Origin: Azoarcus sp.
GTDB lineage: Bacteria > Pseudomonadota > Gammaproteobacteria > Burkholderiales > Rhodocyclaceae
DNA: 64,000 nucleotides
Reading direction: 5' to 3'
Assembly: GCA_030604735.1 (NCBI GenBank)
Contig: JAUVVG010000013.1
Coordinates: 1-64,000 of the forward strand
The notes under the pieces were generated by a model. The model made no database searches, was not told where the DNA came from, and saw only the letters and a list, made by a program, of their open reading frames with translations. A program made the position numbers and the translations under genes. Below, one piece after another: positions 47,444 through 55,949 of this stretch; the first letter of the stretch is position 1; each line of letters starts with the position of its first letter.

Positions 47444-47755
47444 TCACTCCTTGATGGGCTTGCTCGCTGCAATGATGGCCGCATGCATGCTCGCGCTGGC
47501 CGGATCCCGCCCTTCCCCCGACAGCAGACCGACCAGCAGCGCGTCATCGAAACGGAAACTCGGCAACATCATCTGGCTATTCGCCATCTTGACCAGACGC
47601 GTGCTGGACATCCCCGAGATCAGATCGGCGACGGCATCGCCGATACCCAGGCGAAACATCGCGGTTTCACGATCATCGCGCAACATCTGCTGAGCCAGCA
47701 TGAGGTACGCGAGATTCAGATCCCGAATCTCCTCCTGGAAGTCCCGTCGCTTCAT
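47444..47755 (-). CDS. flhD: Flagellar master regulator FlhD
   Basis: A 103-residue helical partner of FlhC, with the typical IRDLNLAYLMLAQQMLRDD start and ETAMFRLGI. Its stop codon is 5 bp before flhC. In the 116 bp upstream a TTGACA hexamer lies on the minus strand (about 47846-47851), without a clear -10 box. Confidence 0.96.
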   Translation of the reverse strand: MKRRDFQEEIRDLNLAYLMLAQQMLRDDRETAMFRLGIGDAVADLISGMSSTRLVKMANSQMMLPSFRFDDALLVGLLSGEGRDPASASMHAAIIAASKPIKE

Positions 47756-47871
47756 TTCTCAACCGATATCAGCGGCAACTGGACGAAAGTTAAAGTAGAT
47801 TCTCAGCAAAAGCAAACCGCGTCGGGCGTTTAGTGTCAAAAAAGCCACATCCCGGCATCGAAATGGCCGGT

Positions 47872-49881
47872 TCAGGACCCGAAATGCGGATTGCCCTCGT
47901 CTCGCTGTACCGCGGCCACCCGATCGCGTCCGTTGTGCTTGGCCAGGTAGGCGCCGCGATCGGCCAGTTTCATCAAGGCGTCCATGTCGGAAATCGTGCG
48001 GTCCCTTTCGGCCACACCGACACTGATAGTCACCTTGAGTTGCCCTTCAGGAAGGGTAATTTCAAGCTGGTTGACCGAGCGCCTGAGCCGCTCTGCGCAA
48101 CCGATCGCGGCATCGAGCCCGGAACCGGGGCAGATGGCGAGAAATTCATCACCACCGGTGCGACAAATCACATCCTGTCCGCGCAGCATGCCCCGCAAGG
48201 CCTCGGCGATCTGTTTCAGGACGAGGTCGCCGACGTCGTGCCCGTGGGCGTCGTTGATCTCCTTGAGCCCGTCCAGGTCGATGACCATGCATGACATGGG
48301 CCGGTTATCGCGTTCGGCGGCGGCCCATTCCTGCGTCATGCGTTCGATCGCATAGCGCCGGTTGCGAAAACCGGTCAGGGCATCGGTCATCGCGACTTCC
48401 TCGAGCTGACGATTCTTGACCGCGAGTGCGGTCGCATAGCGACGCAGCTCTTCACGGTCACGTTCGAGTTCCTGCTGCATCCGCACCTCACGCAAACCAG
48501 CCCGCAGGCGTGCGGCGAGCACCCGGGAACCGGCCGAGCGCGGCACGCAATCGTCGGCGCCGGCATCGAAGGCGCGCACCATCGACTCTTCGGTGTCGGC
48601 GTCGTTGAGCAACAGCACGTACATCGGCTGGCCCATTTTCAGCTTGCGCAAGGACTGGATCAGGCTCAGCGCCGGCGAACCATCGGAGGCCGCAGTGCAA
48701 CCGATCAGCATCAGGCGGGGATGGACTTCGATGGCCCGGTCCAGCGCACGCGAGGCGGTGTCGGCATACATCGTCTGAACACCCTCGTCCTGCAACAAGC
48801 CCGACACCAGGTCGAACACCGATCGATCGTGATCGACGATGAGCACACGCAACGATTCCTCGTCGTCATCACTGGCCGGGTTCGACGGCCCCTGCTCGTT
48901 ACCCTGCTCGTCGGCCTGGAAGGCGTCCCGCAGCGCATCGACTTCGGCTTCGTGCGCCGCCGCTTCGCTTGGCGGCAGGCTGGGGAACGGGACCGAGGCC
49001 AGCATATCGACCCGCAACAACTCGCCCCATTCACCCCACAGGGTGTACATCCTGACGCAGTCGGCGAGGACGTCCTCGCGGGCGAAGCCCATCGCCTCGG
49101 TCTGCTCCAGCAGACGCCCGAGCAGCCAGGGGCGGGCCGACTCGGGGGCCACACACATCTCGGCGAAACGGTCGGCCGCCTGCAAGGTTTCCAGCATCCG
49201 GTAGGCACGGCCATCCTGTTCGTAGCCGGATTGTTCGGGGCGTTCGTAGTACTCGACCAATTCGACGAAGACCCTGGGCAGCCCCCAGTCGGCCAGCATC
49301 GCCGCACCCAACTCGGCGTGCGTCATCGCGAACGCCGCCGCTTCCATCTCCAGCAAGGGCTTGGCGCCCTCTTCGGCCGCTTGAGCCAGCAACTCGGAAT
49401 AAGGCGAGGGATACAAGGTCGCCAGCGCAAGCTCCCCGACCCGCACAAGCAGGCCGAGACTGAACATCTCGTCCGGCGGCGCCACGCGCGAACGCTGCGC
49501 GAAAATCTGCATGCCAAGCGCCAGCGCCAGGGAATGAGCCCAGTAATGGTTGTAATCGAAGTTGTGACACCCGCCCTCGCGGTAGTCGGACAGCAGCGAA
49601 AACCCGAGCGCCATCGAGCGCACCGCCGGCAGGCCGAGCACGACCAGCGCCTCATGCACCGACACCACCGGTCGTCGATTGAAACCGATGACGCCGTTCG
49701 CTGCCTTGATGACACGGCCGACGAAGGCCGGATCGCCGGCGATCACCCGCGCCAACTCCGTGATCGACACCTCGTCCTGCTGGGTGAGGCGGATGATCGC
49801 GAGCGCGACCCCCCGTGGCGACGGCAGTTCGCCGGTCGCGCGGACTTGTTCGAAACGGTTGATATCGATCGGTGGAGACAT
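47872..49881 (-). CDS. HDOD - degenerate receiver - GGDEF protein (putative diguanylate cyclase)
   Basis: A 669-residue cytoplasmic protein. Residues about 10-290 form an HDOD domain (ELPSPRGVALAIIRL). Residues about 335-455 form a receiver-like domain whose phospho-acceptor position reads LIGCTAASDG, with glycine instead of aspartate. A coiled-coil linker precedes a GGDEF domain (about 500-650) with an intact TGGDEF active site and the RGQD inhibitory site five residues before it. Cyclic di-GMP synthesis is likely; phospho-control is not. It lies directly upstream of flhDC on the same strand. Start ATG 49881 is preferred over TTG 49896. Confidence 0.9.
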   Translation of the reverse strand: MSPPIDINRFEQVRATGELPSPRGVALAIIRLTQQDEVSITELARVIAGDPAFVGRVIKAANGVIGFNRRPVVSVHEALVVLGLPAVRSMALGFSLLSDYREGGCHNFDYNHYWAHSLALALGMQIFAQRSRVAPPDEMFSLGLLVRVGELALATLYPSPYSELLAQAAEEGAKPLLEMEAAAFAMTHAELGAAMLADWGLPRVFVELVEYYERPEQSGYEQDGRAYRMLETLQAADRFAEMCVAPESARPWLLGRLLEQTEAMGFAREDVLADCVRMYTLWGEWGELLRVDMLASVPFPSLPPSEAAAHEAEVDALRDAFQADEQGNEQGPSNPASDDDEESLRVLIVDHDRSVFDLVSGLLQDEGVQTMYADTASRALDRAIEVHPRLMLIGCTAASDGSPALSLIQSLRKLKMGQPMYVLLLNDADTEESMVRAFDAGADDCVPRSAGSRVLAARLRAGLREVRMQQELERDREELRRYATALAVKNRQLEEVAMTDALTGFRNRRYAIERMTQEWAAAERDNRPMSCMVIDLDGLKEINDAHGHDVGDLVLKQIAEALRGMLRGQDVICRTGGDEFLAICPGSGLDAAIGCAERLRRSVNQLEITLPEGQLKVTISVGVAERDRTISDMDALMKLADRGAYLAKHNGRDRVAAVQRDEGNPHFGS

Positions 49882-50123
49882 GCTGGAACTCGTCAATCAG
49901 GACAGGGTTCGCGGTACCGGGACGAACGCTCTACCCCACTCCTCGGGGTGGTGTTCCTGGCACAGATGCGAAACTCAGGTGCGGAGTATGCACCAAGGAA
50001 AGGCCTGATCGCCATCGAGGAGATCCCGGGCTGGGGAGGACGGCCTTGGATCCAAGCATGAACCAATGCCGCGGCGCCAGGTCCTGCTAGAATCTTCCAC
50101 TCATGGGACGGGTTAGAGCATCG

Positions 50124-50705
50124 ATGCGATTCTGTTCAAATTGCGGCGCCAGGGTGGGTTTCAGAGTTCCTCAGGGAGACACGCTGCCACGGCATGTCTG
50201 CGACGATTGCGGCACCGTCCATTACAGCAACCCCAAGGTCGTGGTTGGCGCCATCCCGGAATGGGAAGACCGCATCCTGCTGTGCCGGCGGGCGATCGAG
50301 CCACGCCATGGCTACTGGACGCTTCCAGCCGGTTTCATGGAAAACGAGGAAACCACGGCCTCGGCGGCGGCCCGCGAAACCCTGGAGGAGGCCTGCGCCC
50401 GGATCCAGGTCGGCGAGATGTTCACGCTGATCAACGTCCCGCATATCAGTCAGGTGCATATCGTATACCGGGCACAGTTGCTCGACCTCGACTTCGACGC
50501 CGGCGAGGAGTCACTGGAGGTCGCGCTTTTTCATGAGAATGACATTCCGTGGGACGCGATCGCGTTCAGGACCATCTCGCTGACCCTGCAACGCTATTTC
50601 GAAGACAGGCGCGCCGGGCATTACCGCTTCCATGCCTTCGATCTCGAGGCGCCACACGCCGGCATGGATATTGCATCCGCATCGCGCATGACAACCAGTG
50701 AATGA
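50124..50705 (+). CDS. Nudix hydrolase with N-terminal zinc ribbon
   Basis: A 193-residue protein. A zinc ribbon with two CxxC knuckles (CSNCG, CDDCG) is followed by a Nudix domain whose box matches G-x5-E-x7-RE-x2-EE (GFMENEE ... RETLEEA). It would hydrolyse a nucleoside diphosphate derivative such as ADP-ribose or NADH; the substrate is unknown. Its stop codon is 6 bp before xdhA, so it may belong to the purine operon. ATG 50103 is an alternative start, only 10 nt after a TAGAAT box (50088-50093). Confidence 0.88.
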   Translation: MRFCSNCGARVGFRVPQGDTLPRHVCDDCGTVHYSNPKVVVGAIPEWEDRILLCRRAIEPRHGYWTLPAGFMENEETTASAAARETLEEACARIQVGEMFTLINVPHISQVHIVYRAQLLDLDFDAGEESLEVALFHENDIPWDAIAFRTISLTLQRYFEDRRAGHYRFHAFDLEAPHAGMDIASASRMTTSE

Positions 50706-50711
50706 CCGTCG

Positions 50712-52211
50712 ATGAACCGATCGATACACCTGCTGCTCAACCATCGCCCGATCACGATCGCTCCCGTTCCCGCGACCCGCAGCCTGTTGAGCTGGTTGCG
50801 CGAGCAACAAGGCCTGACCGGCACCAAGGAAGGTTGCGCGGAAGGGGATTGCGGGGCCTGCACCATCGTGGTCGGCGAACTGATCGGGCCTGAGCGAAGA
50901 CTGCGGTTGCGCAGCGTCAATGCCTGCATACAGTTCGTCCCGGCACTGGACGGCAAGGCGGTGTTCACGGTCGAGTATCTGCGCGAGCAGGCCGGCGGCA
51001 CGCTGCACCCGGTGCAGCAGGCGATGGTCGACTGCCACGGGTCGCAATGCGGCTTCTGCACCCCCGGCTTCGTGATGTCCTTGTGGAGCCTCTACAACGA
51101 GCAGCGCGACAATCAACGCCCCGGCGAGACCCGACCCGACCCGGCGAAGATCAGCAGCGCGCTGACCGGCAACCTTTGCCGCTGTACAGGCTACCGCCCC
51201 ATCATCGATGCCGCGCAGCGGATGTTCGACTTGCCCGCAGTCGATCTCGACCGCGACCGGCTGCGCCAGGCATTGCTTGCCTTGCAACACCCCGACGCAC
51301 TCGAACAGGTTCATGACGGGGTCGGCTTTCATGCGCCCCGCTCGGTCGAGTCCTTGCTCGCGCTCCGAGCGGCGAAGCCGGCGGCGACGATACTCGCTGG
51401 CTGCACCGATATCGGGCTGTGGGTGAACAAGCAGTTTCGGCCGCTCTCCGACCTGATCCATCTCGACCGGGTCGAGGCATTGAAGACCATCGTCACCGGC
51501 CCCGATCACATCCGTATCGGGGCCGCCGTATCGCTGACCGACGCCTACGCCGCGCTCACCCTCCACTATCCGGCGCTGGCGGAGTTGTGGGAGCGATTCG
51601 CCTCGCCGCCGGTGCGCAACGCCGGCACGCTCGGGGGCAACATCGCCAACGGCTCGCCAATCGGCGACTCGATGCCAGCGCTGATCGCACTCGGCGCCCG
51701 TATCGAGTTGCTGAGCCAGAGTGGTCGCCGCAGCCTGCCGTTGGAGACCTTTTATCTGGGCTACATGCAGAAGGACCTCGCGACGGACGAGATCCTCGGC
51801 TATATCGACGTACCACTACCCGACCCGGCCGTGCGCTTTCGCACCTACAAGCTGTCCAAGCGCTTCGATTCGGACATTTCAGCGGTCTGCGCCGCGTTCG
51901 CGATCACCCTCGACGGACAAACCATCCGTTCGGCGCGGATCGCCTTCGGCGGCATGGCGGCGACCCCGGCCCGTGCGCCGCTGACCGAAGCGGCCCTGAC
52001 CGGCCAGCCGTGGGACGAGCACACCCTGGCAGCGGGCCAGCAGGCACTCGACCGGGACTATTCGCCCTTGACCGACATGCGGGCCAGTGCCGCCTATCGG
52101 CGGCGCACGGCCGGCAACCTGCTGCACCGCTTCTACCTCGAAACACGCGTGAATGACCCGCTCCCGGCGGATGCTGTGAACATCCACGCAGCCGCGAGCA
52201 CCGCGAGTTGA
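50712..52211 (+). CDS. xdhA: Xanthine dehydrogenase small subunit (FeS/FAD)
   Basis: A 499-residue subunit. Residues 1-165 hold two [2Fe-2S] clusters: one in CAEGDCGACT, the other in QCGFCTPGFVMS plus NLCRCTGYRP. Residues about 195-480 form the FAD domain with TLGGNIANGSPIGD. It passes electrons from the molybdenum site to FAD and NAD+. It is followed by the large subunit and the maturation protein XdhC. Confidence 0.96.
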   Translation: MNRSIHLLLNHRPITIAPVPATRSLLSWLREQQGLTGTKEGCAEGDCGACTIVVGELIGPERRLRLRSVNACIQFVPALDGKAVFTVEYLREQAGGTLHPVQQAMVDCHGSQCGFCTPGFVMSLWSLYNEQRDNQRPGETRPDPAKISSALTGNLCRCTGYRPIIDAAQRMFDLPAVDLDRDRLRQALLALQHPDALEQVHDGVGFHAPRSVESLLALRAAKPAATILAGCTDIGLWVNKQFRPLSDLIHLDRVEALKTIVTGPDHIRIGAAVSLTDAYAALTLHYPALAELWERFASPPVRNAGTLGGNIANGSPIGDSMPALIALGARIELLSQSGRRSLPLETFYLGYMQKDLATDEILGYIDVPLPDPAVRFRTYKLSKRFDSDISAVCAAFAITLDGQTIRSARIAFGGMAATPARAPLTEAALTGQPWDEHTLAAGQQALDRDYSPLTDMRASAAYRRRTAGNLLHRFYLETRVNDPLPADAVNIHAAASTAS

Positions 52212-52221
52212 GACCGTGACG

Positions 52222-54690
52222 ATGAAGACGGTCTCCTCCTCCCAGCCGGCCTCCACCTCGCCAGCCTCCACCTCGCCGGATGACTCCCGGCAGGATTCCC
52301 CACTGCCGGTCGACACGGAGTCGCCCTCGCTTCGGTCGAGCGCGCCCCCGTCGGACGGGGCCAGCGTGCCGCACGAGTCGGCCCACCTGCATGTCAGCGG
52401 CGAAGCAACTTATGTGGACGACCTCCGCGAATTCGCCGGCACCGTGCATGTCGCGCTCGGCCTGTCCGAGCGCGACCATGCCCGGATCGAGGCCATCGAC
52501 CTGACCGAAGTCCTCGCTTCGCCCGGCGTGATCGGCGTGCTGCAGGCGTCTGACATTCCCGGCGCCAACGACTGCGGCCCGATCGTGCATGATGACCCTA
52601 TTCTGGCCGAATCCGAGGTCCAGTATGTCGGTCAGCCGATCTTCGCCGTGATCGCGGAGCGCTATGACCAGGCGCGCCGCGCCGCACGCAAGGCGCGCAT
52701 CGACTACGCCGATCTGCCAGCCATCCTCACCGCCCGGGAAGCCCGGGACGCGGGCAGCTTCGTCATCCCGCCGATGCGTCTCACCCGCGGCGACCCGGCG
52801 GCCGGTCTCGCCGCCGCACCGAATCGCCTGCGCGGCGAATGGACGGTGGGCGGACAGGAGCACTTCTATCTGGAAGGCCAGGTTTCTTATGCGCTGCCGC
52901 GCGAAGACGGCTGTATCCAATTGTGGTGCTCGACCCAGCATCCGACGGAGATGCAGCATGTGGTCGCGCACGCGCTGAAGCTGCGCGCCAACCAGGTGGT
53001 CGTCGAGATGCGGCGCATGGGCGGCGGCTTCGGCGGCAAGGAATCGCAGTCCGCGCTGTTCGCCTGTGTCACCTCCATCGCGGCGTGGAAGTTCCGCCGC
53101 CCGGTCAAGCTGCGCCTCGACCGGGACGACGACATGATGATCACCGGCAAGCGCCACGACTTCCACTACGACTACGACGTCGGCTTCGACGACGACGGCC
53201 GGATTCTCGCGAGCCGGATAGCGATGACCTCAAGGGCCGGCTTCTCGGCCGACCTGTCCGGGCCGGTCGCCACCCGCGCGCTGTGCCACTTCGACAACGC
53301 CTACTACCTGCCGGACGTGGACATCGTGTCCCAGTGCGGCAGGACGAATACCCAGTCGAACACCGCGTTCAGGGGCTTCGGCGGCCCCCAGGGGGCGATC
53401 GCGATCGAGTACCTCATCGATGACATCGCCCGGACACTGGGCAAGGATCCGCTCGATGTGCGCAAGCTCAACTTCTACGGGACGAGCGAGCGCAACCTGA
53501 CCCCTTACGGTCAGGTCGTCGAAGACAACGTGATTCACGAACTGGTCGCCGAACTGGAAACCAGCAGCGACTATCGTGCGCGGCGGATGGGCCTGGCCGA
53601 CTTCAACGCGACCAGTCCGGTGCTGAAGAAGGGCCTCGCGCTGACCCCGGTCAAGTTCGGCATCTCGTTCAACATGGTGCACTTCAACCAGGCCGGCGCG
53701 CTGGTACACATCTATACCGACGGATCGATTCTGGTGAATCACGGCGGTACCGAAATGGGACAGGGGCTCAACACCAAGGTCGCCCAGGTGGTTGCGAACA
53801 CCCTCGGCGTGGACATCCGCCATGTACGCGCAACCGCGGCCGATACCAGCAAGGTCGCGAACACCTCCGCCACCGCGGCCTCGACCGGCGCCGACCTCAA
53901 CGGCAAGGCGGCCGAGGATGCCGCGCTGCGGATCCGGGCCCGGCTCGCGGCCTTCGCGTTGCAATCACTGGGCAGTGCCGGGGGCACCACTGACAAGGGA
54001 AGTCCGGACCGCGACAGCGCCCCCGGGGATGCCATCGAAGCGGTCGAGTTCGCCAACGAAAAGATCCGGGTCGGCCCACGCGAGATCAGCTTCACCGAAC
54101 TGGTCCGGCAAGCCTACGAGGCGCGCGTCCAGCTGTGGTCCGACGGGTTTTACGCGACACCCAAGCTGCATTGGGATCGCAACACCCTGACCGGTCGCCC
54201 GTTCTTCTACTTCGCCTATGGTGCGGCGGTGTCCGAAGTCCTTGTCGACACCCTGACCGGCGAATGGCGACTGCTGCGCGCCGACCTGCTCCACGACGCC
54301 GGCAATCCGATCAATCCGGCCATCGACATCGGCCAGATCGAAGGCGGTTTCATACAGGGCATGGGCTGGCTGACCATGGAAGAACTGTGGTGGAATGCGC
54401 AGGGCAAGCTGATGACCCACGCCCCTTCGACCTACAAGATTCCGGCAGTCCACGACTGTCCGCCGGTTTTCAACACCCGCCTGTACCGCAACGCCAACCG
54501 CGAGGACACGATCATGCGCTCCAAGGCGGTCGGCGAGCCGCCGCTGTTGCTGGCCTTCTCGACCTTCTTCGCGATCCGCGACGCCGTCGCGAGTGTGGGT
54601 GACGGGCGCACCGCCCCGCCGCTATGCCCGCCGGCCACGCCGGAAGCCATCCTCGACGCGATCGAGGCCGTCCGGGCGCACCCGGCCTGA
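52222..54690 (+). CDS. xdhB: Xanthine dehydrogenase large (molybdenum) subunit
   Basis: An 822-residue catalytic subunit that oxidises hypoxanthine and xanthine. Molybdopterin-site motifs include GGGFGGKESQ, AFRGFGGPQG, GTEMGQGL and the catalytic glutamate in SKAVGEPPLLL. Two features depart from the usual form: about 50 N-terminal residues rich in Ser, Pro and Thr, and a Gly/Asp-rich insertion near residue 585-605. GTG 52216 is an alternative start. Confidence 0.95.
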   Translation: MKTVSSSQPASTSPASTSPDDSRQDSPLPVDTESPSLRSSAPPSDGASVPHESAHLHVSGEATYVDDLREFAGTVHVALGLSERDHARIEAIDLTEVLASPGVIGVLQASDIPGANDCGPIVHDDPILAESEVQYVGQPIFAVIAERYDQARRAARKARIDYADLPAILTAREARDAGSFVIPPMRLTRGDPAAGLAAAPNRLRGEWTVGGQEHFYLEGQVSYALPREDGCIQLWCSTQHPTEMQHVVAHALKLRANQVVVEMRRMGGGFGGKESQSALFACVTSIAAWKFRRPVKLRLDRDDDMMITGKRHDFHYDYDVGFDDDGRILASRIAMTSRAGFSADLSGPVATRALCHFDNAYYLPDVDIVSQCGRTNTQSNTAFRGFGGPQGAIAIEYLIDDIARTLGKDPLDVRKLNFYGTSERNLTPYGQVVEDNVIHELVAELETSSDYRARRMGLADFNATSPVLKKGLALTPVKFGISFNMVHFNQAGALVHIYTDGSILVNHGGTEMGQGLNTKVAQVVANTLGVDIRHVRATAADTSKVANTSATAASTGADLNGKAAEDAALRIRARLAAFALQSLGSAGGTTDKGSPDRDSAPGDAIEAVEFANEKIRVGPREISFTELVRQAYEARVQLWSDGFYATPKLHWDRNTLTGRPFFYFAYGAAVSEVLVDTLTGEWRLLRADLLHDAGNPINPAIDIGQIEGGFIQGMGWLTMEELWWNAQGKLMTHAPSTYKIPAVHDCPPVFNTRLYRNANREDTIMRSKAVGEPPLLLAFSTFFAIRDAVASVGDGRTAPPLCPPATPEAILDAIEAVRAHPA

Positions 54691-54698
54691 CAGACGCG

Positions 54699-55949
54699 AT
54701 GCTGCGCTGGGTATCGGCTCTTTCCGAGGTCATCCGTCGCGACAAGGCCGCGGTCCTGGTCACGGTCATCGTGACACGCGGTTCGGCACCCAGAGCGTCC
54801 GGCGCCCGGATGGTCGTCTCCGAGCGCGCCAGCCTGGGATCGATTGGCGGCGGACAACTCGAGTTCCGGGCACAAGGGATTGCGCGCGCCATGCTCCAGA
54901 ACGGTGCCGATGATGACGGTTCAGGCACCCGGATCATGCGATTTCCGCTTGGCGCGAGCCTGGGCCAGTGCTGTGGCGGCGTGGTCGAGCTGGGATTCGA
55001 GCGCGTCGGCACAGACGATCTCGCCTGGCTGGACCAGGCCGGTGCGCTCGATCGCGAAGGCGGGACCTGGGCGCGCATCAGGCGCCTGGGGGTGTTTTCC
55101 AGCCAGCCGCCGACGATACTGACCGCGACCGCCGCGGCGAGCTTGTCACCGGCCGCGCTCGGAGAGGTGGCACAAGAGGCGGCACGATTGTTGCTCGCCG
55201 AGGCAGAAGGAGGTCTGAGCGTAGTCGCGGACGACACCCCCGCGTCGGCGCCGTGGTTGATCGATGTCACGGCGCCGCCTGCGCTCACGGTGGTATTGTT
55301 CGGCGCCGGTCATGTCGGTTGCGCGATCGCGGAGGTGTTTGGGAGACTCCCGTTCCGCGTGATCTGGGTAGATGGCAGGGATGCGTGCTTCCCGGACACG
55401 GTGGCGTCGAATATCGAGACCCGGGTCAGCGACGACCCGACCGACGAGGTGAAGCTAGCGCCGAACAACGCGTTTTTTTTGGTCATGACCCACAGTCACG
55501 CGCTCGACTTCGACCTGATCCGGGCGATACTCGACCGCGGCGAGTTCGGCTACCTGGGCCTGATCGGTTCGACATCGAAGCGAAAGAGTTTTGCTGCCCG
55601 GCTGCGGGCCCGTGGCTACCCGGACGCCGACATCGCGCGGGTGCACTGCCCGATCGGGGTGCCCGGTGTCGTCGGCAAGGAACCCGAGGTCATCGCGGTA
55701 TCGGTGGCGGCGAGCCTGCTGCGGATGCGCGAGCCTCGCGCGACCCGGACCGTCGCAACGGGGCGGATCGAGTGCGCGGTTTCCGGGTCGGACGACCGCC
55801 CGGGCAACGACGGGGAGCGGAGGCGCGAAAGGTCCAGCGTGCGCGAAGGCGAGCGGATGCCGGCAGCGGATGCGGCGGGACAAGGCGGAGACGAGGAAGG
55901 CCGGATGCAGGCCGAGAGAGCGGACAGCACAGCGAAAGGGCTGGTATGA
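54699..55949 (+). CDS. xdhC: Xanthine dehydrogenase accessory protein XdhC
   Basis: A 416-residue molybdenum-cofactor insertion chaperone. The N-terminal XdhC domain has LGSIGGGQLEF and GQCCGG; the C-terminal Rossmann domain has VVLFGAGHVGCAI and YLGLIGSTSKR. It sulfurates and delivers the cofactor to XdhB. A tail of about 65 residues, charged and Gly/Arg/Glu-rich, goes beyond the family's usual end. ATG 54699 lies 8 bp after xdhB; its TGA overlaps the ABC gene's ATG. Confidence 0.92.
   Translation: MLRWVSALSEVIRRDKAAVLVTVIVTRGSAPRASGARMVVSERASLGSIGGGQLEFRAQGIARAMLQNGADDDGSGTRIMRFPLGASLGQCCGGVVELGFERVGTDDLAWLDQAGALDREGGTWARIRRLGVFSSQPPTILTATAAASLSPAALGEVAQEAARLLLAEAEGGLSVVADDTPASAPWLIDVTAPPALTVVLFGAGHVGCAIAEVFGRLPFRVIWVDGRDACFPDTVASNIETRVSDDPTDEVKLAPNNAFFLVMTHSHALDFDLIRAILDRGEFGYLGLIGSTSKRKSFAARLRARGYPDADIARVHCPIGVPGVVGKEPEVIAVSVAASLLRMREPRATRTVATGRIECAVSGSDDRPGNDGERRRERSSVREGERMPAADAAGQGGDEEGRMQAERADSTAKGLV

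Noticed and set aside
47833-48294. Plus-strand open frame opposite the GGDEF gene, with 48721-50061 as a second
   Set aside because: Antisense shadows; the HDOD-GGDEF protein on the minus strand has clear motifs through both regions.
54968-55945. In-frame 326-codon upstream extension of the ABC ATPase
   Set aside because: It reads out of frame through xdhC and gives Arg/Gly-rich nonsense; the ATPase starts at the ATGA overlap at 55946.
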